A stretch of 64,000 bases of DNA, from assembly GCA_964453335.1 (NCBI GenBank), contig CAYVOK010000004.1, positions 62,001 through 126,000 of the forward strand. The letters run 5' to 3'. The notes under the pieces are model-generated. The model worked only from the letters and a program-made list of their open reading frames with translations. It made no database searches and was not told the DNA's origin. Source of the stretch: VGBO01 sp964453335 (GTDB lineage: Bacteria; Actinomycetota; Acidimicrobiia; Acidimicrobiales; CAIXPF01). How positions within the stretch are numbered: the stretch's first letter is position 1; the number at the start of each line of letters is the position of its first letter. Of this stretch, positions 15,873-22,114 are shown piece by piece. The translations under genes and the position numbers were made by a program.

Positions 15873-17054
15873 ATGTCCGCATCCGTCATCGCCGCCGGCG
15901 CACGCACGCCCATCGGTCGGTTCCAGGGCGGCCTGACCGCCATGACCGCACCCCAGCTCGGCGGGGTCGCCATCGCCGCCGCACTCGAACGGGCGGGCAT
16001 CACCCCCGACCAGGTCGACTACGTGTTCATGGGCCAGGTCCTCCTCGCCGGAGGCGGGCAGATCACCGCACGCCAGGCCGCCGTCGCCGCCGGCATCGGC
16101 TACGAGGTCCCCGCCACCACCGTGAACAAGGTGTGCCTGTCGGGCCTCAACACCATCTACCTCGCCCACCAGATGATCGCGGCGGGCGACGCCGACGTCG
16201 TCGTCGCCGGTGGCATGGAATCCATGACGAACGCCCCGTACCTGCTGCCCGCCGCCCGCGGCGGCTTCCGCATGGGTGACGGCGCCGTCGTCGACTCGAT
16301 GATGTACGACGGTCTCACCTGCGCGTTCGACCACTGCGCCATGGGCGAGGGCACCGAACGCGACGCCACCGCCGAGAACATCGCCCGCAGCACCATGGAC
16401 GCGTTCTCGGCGCAGTCGCACGAGCGGGCCGCCGCCGCGATCAAGGACGGGCGGTTCGACGACGAGATCGTCCACGTCGCCATCCCGCAGCGCAAGGGCG
16501 ACCCGATCGTCGTCGAGACCGACGAAGGCGTCCGACCCGGCACCACCGCCGAATCACTCGGCGGGCTCCGTGGCGCGTTCGGTGGCGCAGGCAACGTCAC
16601 CGCAGGCAACGCGTCGCAGATCTCCGACGGTGCGAGCGCCGTGATCATGCTGTCGGCACGCAAGGCCGCCGAACTCGGCATCGACGGGCTCGGCGAGGTC
16701 GTCGCCTACGGCCAGGTCGCCGGCCCGAACCCGGGTCTGCTCCACCAGCCCGCGAACGCGATCCGCAAGGCCCTCGGTCGCACCGACCTCGGTGTCGGCG
16801 ACATCGACCTGTTCGAGATCAACGAGGCGTTCGCCGCCGTCGCACTCGCGTCGATGGCCGACCTCGGGATCGGCGACGACATCGTCAACGTGAACGGCGG
16901 TGCCATCGCACTCGGCCACCCCATCGGCGCATCGGGCAACCGGCTCGCCCTCACGCTCCTGCACGAACTCCACCGCCGCGGCGGCGGGGTCGGTGCTGCG
17001 GCGCTGTGCGGCGGCGGCGGCCAGGGCGACGCGCTCATCGTCCGCACCCGCTGA
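15873..17054 (+). CDS. acetyl-CoA C-acetyltransferase (thiolase)
   Basis: The 393-residue enzyme condenses two acetyl-CoA to acetoacetyl-CoA, or cleaves 3-ketoacyl-CoA. All thiolase residues are present: the nucleophilic cysteine in NKVCLSG (about residue 89), the histidine in GGAIALGHPIGASG, and the C-terminal CGGGGQGDA cysteine. The GGGGGAGG ribosome site at a 4-base distance fixes the ATG at 15873. Divergent orientation from ccr places both enzymes at the entry to the ethylmalonyl-CoA pathway: acetoacetyl-CoA formation here, crotonyl-CoA carboxylation there. Confidence 0.93.
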   Translation: MSASVIAAGARTPIGRFQGGLTAMTAPQLGGVAIAAALERAGITPDQVDYVFMGQVLLAGGGQITARQAAVAAGIGYEVPATTVNKVCLSGLNTIYLAHQMIAAGDADVVVAGGMESMTNAPYLLPAARGGFRMGDGAVVDSMMYDGLTCAFDHCAMGEGTERDATAENIARSTMDAFSAQSHERAAAAIKDGRFDDEIVHVAIPQRKGDPIVVETDEGVRPGTTAESLGGLRGAFGGAGNVTAGNASQISDGASAVIMLSARKAAELGIDGLGEVVAYGQVAGPNPGLLHQPANAIRKALGRTDLGVGDIDLFEINEAFAAVALASMADLGIGDDIVNVNGGAIALGHPIGASGNRLALTLLHELHRRGGGVGAAALCGGGGQGDALIVRTR

Positions 17055-17060
17055 CCGCAC

Positions 17061-17089
17061 GCCGGGAGCGGGGCAGCCCGCCTCCCGGC
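17061..17089. terminator. strong bidirectional hairpin between thiolase gene and recR
   Basis: A 12-base arm (GCCGGGAGCGGG) pairs with a 13-base arm across a GCAG loop with one bulge. CTGAC/GTCAG repeats holding both stop codons flank it at 17051-17055 and 17099-17103. There is no T-tract. Confidence 0.6.
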
Positions 17090-17099
17090 CGTCGGGCCG

Positions 17100-17708
17100 T
17101 CAGGCCCCGAGCCGACGTCGACCCTCGAGCGCCCGCCCGAGGGTGAGTTCGTCCGCGTACTCGAGGTCGCTGCCCACCGGAAGGCCCGACGCGAGACGGG
17201 TCACCGTGATGTCGACGTCGGCGAGGAGCCGCGCCAGGTACAACGCGGTCGCGTCGCCCTCGAGGTTCGGGTTCGTGCAGATGATGAGCTCGCGCACCGG
17301 CTCGTCGACGAGGCGCCGCAGCAGTTCGCGGATCCGCAACTGGTCGGGTCCGACCCCTTCGAGATGGTTGATGGCCCCACCGAGCACGTGATAGCGGCCC
17401 GAGAACTCGCCGGTGCGTTCGACGGCGACGAGGTCGCGCGGCTCCTCGACCACACAGAGCACGTGCGGATCACGACGGGAATCCGAACAGATCGTGCAGT
17501 CGGCACCCTCGGCGATGTTGAAACACACCGGGCACGACGTGATCCGCTCCTTCGCGGTGCGGATCGCCGACGCGAGACGCCCGGCCTCGCGTTCGGACAC
17601 CCGCAGCAGATGGAACGCGATGCGTTGTGCCGACTTCGGACCGATGCCCGGGAGACGGCCCAGCTCGTCGATCAGATCCTGGACGGGGGCTGCGTAGAGC
17701 GCCGTCAT
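17100..17708 (-). CDS. recR: recombination mediator RecR
   Basis: The 202-residue RecR loads RecA at gaps during the RecFOR pathway. It has the N-terminal helix-hairpin-helix (DELGRLPGIGPKSAQRIAFHLL, seen as RLPGIGPKSAQR), a four-cysteine zinc finger CPVC...CTIC at about 59-76, a Toprim domain beginning CVVEEPRDL and the C-terminal Walker-B-like DADE-type segment. It overlaps ybaB by 4 bases, forming the widely conserved dnaX-ybaB-recR group. Confidence 0.97.
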   Translation of the reverse strand: MTALYAAPVQDLIDELGRLPGIGPKSAQRIAFHLLRVSEREAGRLASAIRTAKERITSCPVCFNIAEGADCTICSDSRRDPHVLCVVEEPRDLVAVERTGEFSGRYHVLGGAINHLEGVGPDQLRIRELLRRLVDEPVRELIICTNPNLEGDATALYLARLLADVDITVTRLASGLPVGSDLEYADELTLGRALEGRRRLGA

Positions 17709-18052
17709 CGGGCCGGACCGTCACCACCGAGCAGACCGCCGAGCGCACCGAGATCGAGTCCACCGAGCGCCGACGCCTGGAGCTGCTGCACCCGCGCCAT
17801 CGCATCGCGCAGCGCTGCGAGCACCAGGTCCTCGACGATGGACGGGTCGGTCGGGTCGAGCACCGAGGGGTCGAGCCGCACCCCGACGAACTCACCGCCG
17901 CCGGTCACCTGCACCTCGACGAGGCCGCCACCGGCCGAACCGACGACGGTCTGCTGCGCCGCGGCCTGCTGCGCCTGCATCATCTGCCCGGCCGCACCGA
18001 GCAACGACCCGAGGTCGAACCCGCCGGTCTCCGCACCACGCTGGTCGGTCAC
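17705..18052 (-). CDS. ybaB: YbaB/EbfC family nucleoid-associated protein
   Basis: The 115-residue protein belongs to the YbaB/EbfC family of small DNA-binding proteins encoded between dnaX and recR. The core GGGLVEVQVTGGGEFVGVRLDPSVL (seen as VEVQVTGGGEFVGV) and EDLVLAALRDAMARVQQL are typical. The N-terminal half is Gln/Ala-rich (MMQAQQAAAQQ) and the C-terminus is Gly/Leu-rich. It overlaps both neighbours by 4 bases, so the three genes are coupled. Confidence 0.92.
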   Translation of the reverse strand: MTDQRGAETGGFDLGSLLGAAGQMMQAQQAAAQQTVVGSAGGGLVEVQVTGGGEFVGVRLDPSVLDPTDPSIVEDLVLAALRDAMARVQQLQASALGGLDLGALGGLLGGDGPAR

Positions 18053-19911
18053 TCCACCACCTCAGCTCCGGGGAACCGCTGCAACACGCGGTCGATCGTC
18101 GACGTCGCCACGTCGGGTGCATCCGCGAGCGCCCGCACCTCGGCGATGTCGATGACCTCGTCGACGGCGGGGTCCGGGTCGTCGGCATGCGCCGGCGGCG
18201 CGCCACCGTCGGCGGTGGACGTCGCACCACCACGACCGTCGTCGACCACGAGTGCCAACCGGACCGGACGGCCGAGCTGCTCGGCGAGCCGTTCCTCGAC
18301 CTCGGCGCTGCGGGCCTCGCACCGGTCACGGTGTACGGCGGACGGCAACGCCACCTGCACGGTCGCTCCCGACGCGCCGACGACACGCCCGGCACGGAAC
18401 AGCGCCCGGACCCCGGGGGCGACACGCTCGAGCACCCCGGTCGACCAGACCGCCTCGACCTCGGCGAGCGTGAGCGACCCGGTGGTCGGTGCCGCCGGTG
18501 CTGGTGCTGGTGACGGTGCCGGAACGACGGGGTCGGGCTCGGCGGCCGGCGCGACTGCGGCCGGCGGCGCAGCCGGGGCGGGCGGCGGGGTCGGCGCCGT
18601 CACCTGGTGCTCGGCCGCCGTCGGAGCCTGGAGCGCGGCGAGGCGACGCCGGGCTGCGGCCGCCGGACCCTCTCGCGGTGCGGGCGGTGCGTCCGCAGGC
18701 GCGGGCGGCGACGCCGGGGCAGCGGCAACAACAGGGGCAGGACCGCGCTCGGACTGGGGGATCGCGGCCGCTGCGGGCGTCGCGGCCGGCGCAGACGAGG
18801 GCACCGCGCCCGCGGCGAGCGCCGCCTCGAGCCGGGCGACCCGTTCGAGCAACGCCTCGACGGAGACGTCGAGATCCGGTCGGGTGAGCCGCACGAGCGC
18901 CACCTCGACCGGCACCCGCGGGTCGGGGGCCTGCCGCATCTCGAGCAACGCCGCACCGATCATCTCGAGCGCCCGCGTGATCGACGCCGCACCGAGCCGG
19001 CGCGCCACCTGCTCGACACGAGCGAGCTCGACGTCGGGCAGCGACGCGACCCCGGGGGCGATCAGCACGAGGAACGCGCTGCGCAAGCGGTCGAGCAGGT
19101 CCTCGGTGACGACCCGGGCCTCGCGTCCGGTGGCGAGCGCGGCAGCGAACGCAGCGAGCGCAGCAGCGCCGTCGCGCTCGCACAACGCGTCGAGCAGCCC
19201 GTCGACCGGCGTGTCGCCCGCCTGCACGCCACCGATCGCCGCGACCTGGTCGAGCGCGGACAACGTGTCGCGAGCCGAACCTGCGCCCTTGCGCACCACC
19301 CACGTGACCGCGTCGTCGTCGAGATCGATCGACGCGTCGGCCATCACCCGGCGCACGTGCGCCTCGAGGTCCGACGCCGGGATGAGTCCGAACTCGAAGT
19401 GCTGGGTCCGCGACCGGATCGTCGGCAACACCTTCTGCGGGTCGGTCGTGGCGAGCACGAACGTGACGTGTTCGGGCGGCTCCTCGAGCGTCTTCAGCAG
19501 CGCGTTCGACGCAGCCGCCGTCAACATGTGCACCTCGTCGAGGATGTACACCTTCGTCCGGCCCGGCGAACCGATCGCCACCCTGCTCACGAGCTCGCGG
19601 ATGTCCTCGACCTTGTTGTTCGACGCGGCGTCGAGCTCGAACAGGTCGTAGCTCGTCCCTGCGTCGATCGAGGTGCACGACGAGCACACACCGCACGGTT
19701 CGCCATCGACCCCGTCGGTGCAGTTCAGCGCCTTTGCGAGGATGCGAGCGAGGGACGTCTTGCCCGTTCCCCGGGGCCCGGAGAACAGGTACGCGTGCCC
19801 GGTGCGGCCGTCGCGCACGGCGTTGCGCAACGCAGCGACGACGTGCTCCTGACCGACGACCTCCCCGAACCGGCGAGGTCGGTACCGCCGGTACAGGGAC
19901 TGGTGCACCAC
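18049..19911 (-). CDS. dnaX: DNA polymerase III subunit gamma/tau
   Basis: The 620-residue clamp-loader ATPase has a Walker A GPRGTGKTS (about 46-54), a zinc module CTDG...CGVCSSC, Walker B ILDEVHML and an SRC-like ASNALLKTLEE helix. From about residue 385 to 480 runs an Ala/Pro-rich linker, followed by a tau-type C-terminal domain (SLTLAEVEAVWSTGVLERV) that contacts the polymerase. The first of two tandem GTG codons (19911) is chosen because a TACCAT box lies 7 bases before it. ffs follows upstream on the same strand. Confidence 0.95.
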   Translation of the reverse strand: MVHQSLYRRYRPRRFGEVVGQEHVVAALRNAVRDGRTGHAYLFSGPRGTGKTSLARILAKALNCTDGVDGEPCGVCSSCTSIDAGTSYDLFELDAASNNKVEDIRELVSRVAIGSPGRTKVYILDEVHMLTAAASNALLKTLEEPPEHVTFVLATTDPQKVLPTIRSRTQHFEFGLIPASDLEAHVRRVMADASIDLDDDAVTWVVRKGAGSARDTLSALDQVAAIGGVQAGDTPVDGLLDALCERDGAAALAAFAAALATGREARVVTEDLLDRLRSAFLVLIAPGVASLPDVELARVEQVARRLGAASITRALEMIGAALLEMRQAPDPRVPVEVALVRLTRPDLDVSVEALLERVARLEAALAAGAVPSSAPAATPAAAAIPQSERGPAPVVAAAPASPPAPADAPPAPREGPAAAARRRLAALQAPTAAEHQVTAPTPPPAPAAPPAAVAPAAEPDPVVPAPSPAPAPAAPTTGSLTLAEVEAVWSTGVLERVAPGVRALFRAGRVVGASGATVQVALPSAVHRDRCEARSAEVEERLAEQLGRPVRLALVVDDGRGGATSTADGGAPPAHADDPDPAVDEVIDIAEVRALADAPDVATSTIDRVLQRFPGAEVVE

Positions 19912-19918
19912 GCCCGGA

Positions 19919-19924
19919 ATGGTA
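19919..19924 (-). promoter_or_regulatory. -10-like box TACCAT of dnaX
   Basis: TACCAT is 7 bases before the GTG at 19911. Confidence 0.5.
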
Positions 19925-19935
19925 GTGCGAGCCCT

Positions 19936-20051
19936 CGGAGGTGACGGCCAGGAAACCTGAGGCACACCACAGGGTCCGCTGAGAGCTGCTGCCTCCCGGC
20001 CCTGACTCGGTTCACGGGCTGCGGTCGCGCAGGGCCCGACCGCCACCTCCG
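19936..20051 (-). ncRNA. ffs: signal recognition particle RNA (4.5S type)
   Basis: The minus strand carries the SRP domain IV signature GTCAGGGCCGGGAGG followed by CAGCAGC, with a GGGA tetraloop, inside a roughly 116-base hairpin. The ends pair exactly (CGGAGGTG with CACCTCCG), which sets the boundaries. It lacks an Alu domain, as expected for the small actinobacterial form. It binds Ffh and directs membrane proteins to SecYEG. A TAGTCT box lies about 16 bases upstream of the closing stem. Location upstream of dnaX and next to a tRNA-Ser gene matches other actinobacteria. Confidence 0.9.
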
Positions 20052-20066
20052 AAGACTCGCCGGGTC

Positions 20067-20072
20067 AGACTA
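20067..20072 (-). promoter_or_regulatory. -10 box TAGTCT of ffs
   Basis: TAGTCT precedes the SRP RNA stem; a start about 7 bases downstream would be near 20060. Confidence 0.45.
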
Positions 20073-20095
20073 GCGCCGCTCGCAGGGCGACCACG

Positions 20096-20101
20096 TAGGC
20101 T
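20096..20101 (+). promoter_or_regulatory. -10 box TAGGCT of tRNA-Ser(GGA)
   Basis: TAGGCT lies 14 bases before the mature tRNA 5' end, allowing a short 5' leader for RNase P. Confidence 0.45.
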
Positions 20102-20115
20102 GCTCCCGTTTCCCG

Positions 20116-20200
20116 GGAGGGATGCGAGAGCGGACGAATCGGCACGCCTGGAGAGCGTGTGTGGGGCAACTCACCGTGGGTTCGAATCCCACTCCCTCCG
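20116..20200 (+). tRNA. tRNA-Ser(GGA)
   Basis: The 85-base class II tRNA has acceptor arms GGAGGGA and TCCCTCC, discriminator G, anticodon stem CACGC/GCGTG with loop CTGGAGA (anticodon GGA at 20150-20152), a long variable arm and a T-arm GTGGG-TTCGAAT-CCCAC. CCA is not encoded. Confidence 0.95.
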
Positions 20201-20254
20201 CGGAGGCACCCGGGGGCCCCGAACGGGCCCCCGGGGACGCGCCGTCCCGGCGGC

Positions 20255-20260
20255 TAACGT
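20255..20260 (+). promoter_or_regulatory. -10-like box TAACGT of tadA
   Basis: TAACGT is 8 bases before the GTG at 20269. Confidence 0.45.
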
Positions 20261-20268
20261 GCGGCGCC

Positions 20269-20718
20269 GTGGACGACCTCGACGCCATGGGACTCGCCAT
20301 CGCCGAGGCACGCCTCGCTCTCGACCACGGCGACGTGCCCGTCGGCGCGATCGCACTGCGCGACGGCGAGGTCGTCGCCCGGGCCCACAACGAACGCGAA
20401 CTGCTCGGCGACCCGACCGCGCACGCCGAGCTGCTCGTCGTCCGCCGGGCGGCCGAAGCGCTCGGCCGCTGGCGGCTCGACGACGTCACCGTCGTCGTCA
20501 CCCTCGAACCGTGCACGATGTGCGCCGGCGCACTGCTCGGCGCCCGGGTCGCCCGGGTCGTCTTCGGCGCCGACGACCCGAAGGCCGGTGCGTGCGGGTC
20601 GCTCTACAACGTGTTCGCCGACCCGCGGCTCAACCACGAGATCCCCCTCCGGGCCCGGGTGCGGGCGGCGGAGTGCGGCGAACTGCTCACCAGCTTCTTT
20701 CTCGACCGTCGCGGCTGA
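20269..20718 (+). CDS. tadA: tRNA adenosine(34) deaminase
   Basis: The 149-residue zinc enzyme converts A34 of tRNA-Arg(ACG) to inosine. The zinc-binding and catalytic motif HAELLVV (His and proton-shuttle Glu) and PCTMCAGALL (two Cys ligands) are present, as is the C-terminal helix ELLTSFFLDRR. The GTG at 20269 follows a TAACGT box by 8 bases. Placement between two tRNA-Ser genes, next to ffs and dnaX, is a conserved actinobacterial arrangement. Confidence 0.95.
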   Translation: MDDLDAMGLAIAEARLALDHGDVPVGAIALRDGEVVARAHNERELLGDPTAHAELLVVRRAAEALGRWRLDDVTVVVTLEPCTMCAGALLGARVARVVFGADDPKAGACGSLYNVFADPRLNHEIPLRARVRAAECGELLTSFFLDRRG

Positions 20719-20723
20719 CGCGC

Positions 20724-20729
20724 TAGGGT
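20724..20729 (+). promoter_or_regulatory. -10 box TAGGGT of tRNA-Ser(CGA)
   Basis: TAGGGT lies directly after the tadA stop and 11 bases before the tRNA 5' end. Confidence 0.45.
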
Positions 20730-20740
20730 CTCGGCCCCGA

Positions 20741-20827
20741 GGAAGGGTGCCAGAGCGGACGAATGGGACGGTCTCGAAAACCGTTGTGGTCGCAAGGCCA
20801 CCGTGGGTTCGAATCCCACCCCTTCCG
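20741..20827 (+). tRNA. tRNA-Ser(CGA)
   Basis: The 87-base class II tRNA has acceptor arms GGAAGGG and CCCTTCC, discriminator G, anticodon stem ACGGT/ACCGT with loop CTCGAAA (anticodon CGA at 20775-20777), a long variable arm and a T-arm identical to that of the neighbouring tRNA-Ser(GGA). CCA is not encoded. Confidence 0.95.
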
Positions 20828-20849
20828 CAGCGAGGTCCGGCCGGGTGGA

Positions 20850-20866
20850 GGGGGTTTCAGTCCCCC
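20850..20866. terminator. G5/C5 hairpin after tRNA-Ser(CGA) and Thr-rich gene 2
   Basis: GGGGG, TTTCAGT, CCCCC: the loop contains the stop codon of the minus-strand Thr-rich gene. It may serve both the tRNA and that gene. Confidence 0.45.
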
Positions 20867-21267
20867 GACGCCCGTGCCCGACCGAGGATGATCCCGCCCG
20901 CTGCGACGAGCACGACGGCAGCGCCGAGCGCCACGTAGACGAACACCGGCATCCCGTCATCGGCGTCGTCGACTTCGGCGGAGCGGACCGTGCCACCGAG
21001 CAGCCCCGCCCCGGACGTCGGCCCGGGTCCGGCGATCGTCGTGCTCGTCGACGTCGTGGTGGTCGTGGTGGTCGTGGTCGACGTCGTCGACGGCACGGTG
21101 AGCAGCGACGGGTTGACGAGGATCGACGGCGAGATCGTGACGATCCCGAACGTCGTCGTGGTCATGCGCGACGGCGCGAACGCCGACGCGGTCCCGACCG
21201 CAGCGACGAGCACGAGACACCCGCACAGCGCCGCGGCCGCCCTGCGGGCGAGAGTTCGCAGGCTCAT
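20857..21267 (-). CDS. Thr-rich membrane-anchored surface protein (paralogue 2)
   Basis: The 136-residue protein has a signal peptide (ending near ASAFA), a short hydrophobic segment with TISPSILVNPSLLTV, a pure Thr/Ser linker (about 61-78), an acidic juxtamembrane stretch, one transmembrane helix (VYVALGAAVVLVAAGGIIL) and a short basic tail. The order is the same as in the adjacent upstream gene, so the pair looks like a tandem duplication. No family is recognised; such Thr linkers usually span the cell wall. The ATG at 21267 overlaps the previous stop by 4 bases. Confidence 0.7.
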   Translation of the reverse strand: MSLRTLARRAAAALCGCLVLVAAVGTASAFAPSRMTTTTFGIVTISPSILVNPSLLTVPSTTSTTTTTTTTTSTSTTIAGPGPTSGAGLLGGTVRSAEVDDADDGMPVFVYVALGAAVVLVAAGGIILGRARASGD

Positions 21268-21740
21268 GCCCGACGGGACCTGACCACGAAGACGGCGGCG
21301 ACGGCACCCACGGCGAGCACTACACCGGCGGCAATCGGCACCGCGACCGGGAGCCCGCCGTCGTCGGCCGTGATGTCGGCCTCGGCCTCGTCCTCGGCGA
21401 CGATCGTCGCGCCCGTCCGGTTCAGACGGTCCGTCTGCGACCGGGGCACCGCCGTCGTGGTCGTGGTGGTCGTGGTGGTGGTCGTCGCAGCGGTCGTCGT
21501 CGGATCGGGCGCTGCGGTCGTCGTGGTCGACGCTGTCGTGCTCGCACACGACGCCGGGTTGACGATGCACGGGTTGATGATGATGCCCGGGTCGAGCGTG
21601 AAACTCGGGTTGACGAGCCGGAATGTCGTCGCCGGGATACGCGCATCGGCCGACATCGTCGGCGTCAGCAGCAGGGCGACGGCGAACGCCGCACCGGCGA
21701 GGAGCGGGAGACCGACGACGATCCGTCGCAGCGAGGACAT
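21264..21740 (-). CDS. Thr-rich membrane-anchored surface protein (paralogue 1)
   Basis: The 158-residue protein has a signal peptide, a short exported segment with FRLVNPSFTLDPGIIINPCIVNPASC, here noted as NPSFTLDPGIIINP, two cysteines that could pair, a Thr-rich linker with eleven consecutive Thr, an acidic patch (AEDEAEADITADD), a transmembrane helix (PVAVPIAAGVVLAVGAV) and a VRSRRA tail. The start at 21740 is preferred to 21758 because a TACGCT box lies 7 bases before it. It is coupled to its paralogue downstream. Function is unknown; an extracellular anchor or sensor is a guess. Confidence 0.7.
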   Translation of the reverse strand: MSSLRRIVVGLPLLAGAAFAVALLLTPTMSADARIPATTFRLVNPSFTLDPGIIINPCIVNPASCASTTASTTTTAAPDPTTTAATTTTTTTTTTTAVPRSQTDRLNRTGATIVAEDEAEADITADDGGLPVAVPIAAGVVLAVGAVAAVFVVRSRRA

Positions 21741-21747
21741 GGCGGGC

Positions 21748-21753
21748 AGCGTA
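21748..21753 (-). promoter_or_regulatory. -10-like box TACGCT of Thr-rich gene pair
   Basis: TACGCT is 7 bases before the ATG at 21740. Confidence 0.5.
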
Positions 21754-21781
21754 CGCAATCAGCGCGCAACCCGCGCCACGC

Positions 21782-22006
21782 TCACTTGTAGCGGTAGGTG
21801 ATCCGCCCGCGCCCGAGGTCGTACGCCGAGACCTCGACCTGCACCCGGTCGCCGGGGAGGATCCGGATGCGGTGCTTGCGCATCTTCCCGCTCAGGTGGC
21901 CGAGCACCTCGTGCCCGTTGTCCAGCAGGATGCGGAAGTGGCCACCCTTCAGGGCTTCCTCCGCACGACCCTCGAGCAGGATGGCGTCGTCTTTGATCTT
22001 CGGCAA
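21782..22006 (-). CDS. infA: translation initiation factor IF-1
   Basis: The 74-residue protein is the S1/OB-fold factor IF-1, which occupies the ribosomal A site during initiation. Typical segments are GRAEEALKGGHFRILLDNG, GHLSGKMRKHRIRILPGDRV and DLGRGRITYRYK. The TTG at 22006 is chosen because it gives the family length and has a GAGGA ribosome site 7 bases upstream; a GTG at 22024 would add six residues. It stands alone here, not in a ribosomal-protein operon. The leader contains a CCCCGG-CCGC-CCGGGG hairpin. Confidence 0.92.
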   Translation of the reverse strand: MPKIKDDAILLEGRAEEALKGGHFRILLDNGHEVLGHLSGKMRKHRIRILPGDRVQVEVSAYDLGRGRITYRYK

Positions 22007-22013
22007 GCGGTGA

Positions 22014-22018
22014 TCCTC
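22014..22018 (-). promoter_or_regulatory. ribosome binding site GAGGA for TTG-started infA
   Basis: GAGGA lies 7 bases before the TTG codon and supports it as the start. Confidence 0.5.
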
Positions 22019-22029
22019 GTGCACTCTCG

Positions 22030-22045
22030 CCCCGGCCGCCCGGGG
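22030..22045 (-). promoter_or_regulatory. hairpin in infA leader
   Basis: Perfect 6-base arms CCCCGG and CCGGGG around a 4-base loop lie between the TAGCAT box and the ribosome site. A role in translation control is possible but unproven. Confidence 0.35.
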
Positions 22046-22056
22046 AACTCCGCCAT

Positions 22057-22088
22057 GCTATCGGTCCGGCGGGCACACCGCCGATAGC
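22057..22088. promoter_or_regulatory. divergent infA / ABC promoter region with 8-base inverted repeat
   Basis: GCTATCGG (22057-22064) and CCGATAGC (22081-22088) are exact inverted copies. They hold the minus-strand TAGCAT box of infA and the plus-strand TAGCGT box (22085-22090) of the ABC transporter gene. Confidence 0.5.
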
Positions 22089-22114
22089 GTGCGCAGGGAC
22101 CCGACGGGAGCGAC

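Noticed and set aside
17627..19651. Long Ser/Thr/Ala-rich plus-strand frame opposite dnaX
   Set aside because: It is the shadow of dnaX; the composition follows from the reverse complement of Ala/Glu/Arg codons.
21040..21510. Short GTCGTGGTG-like repeats resembling a tandem repeat array
   Set aside because: They encode the Thr linkers of two in-frame membrane proteins on the minus strand and have no spacer pattern, so they are low-complexity coding sequence, not CRISPR or a regulatory array.
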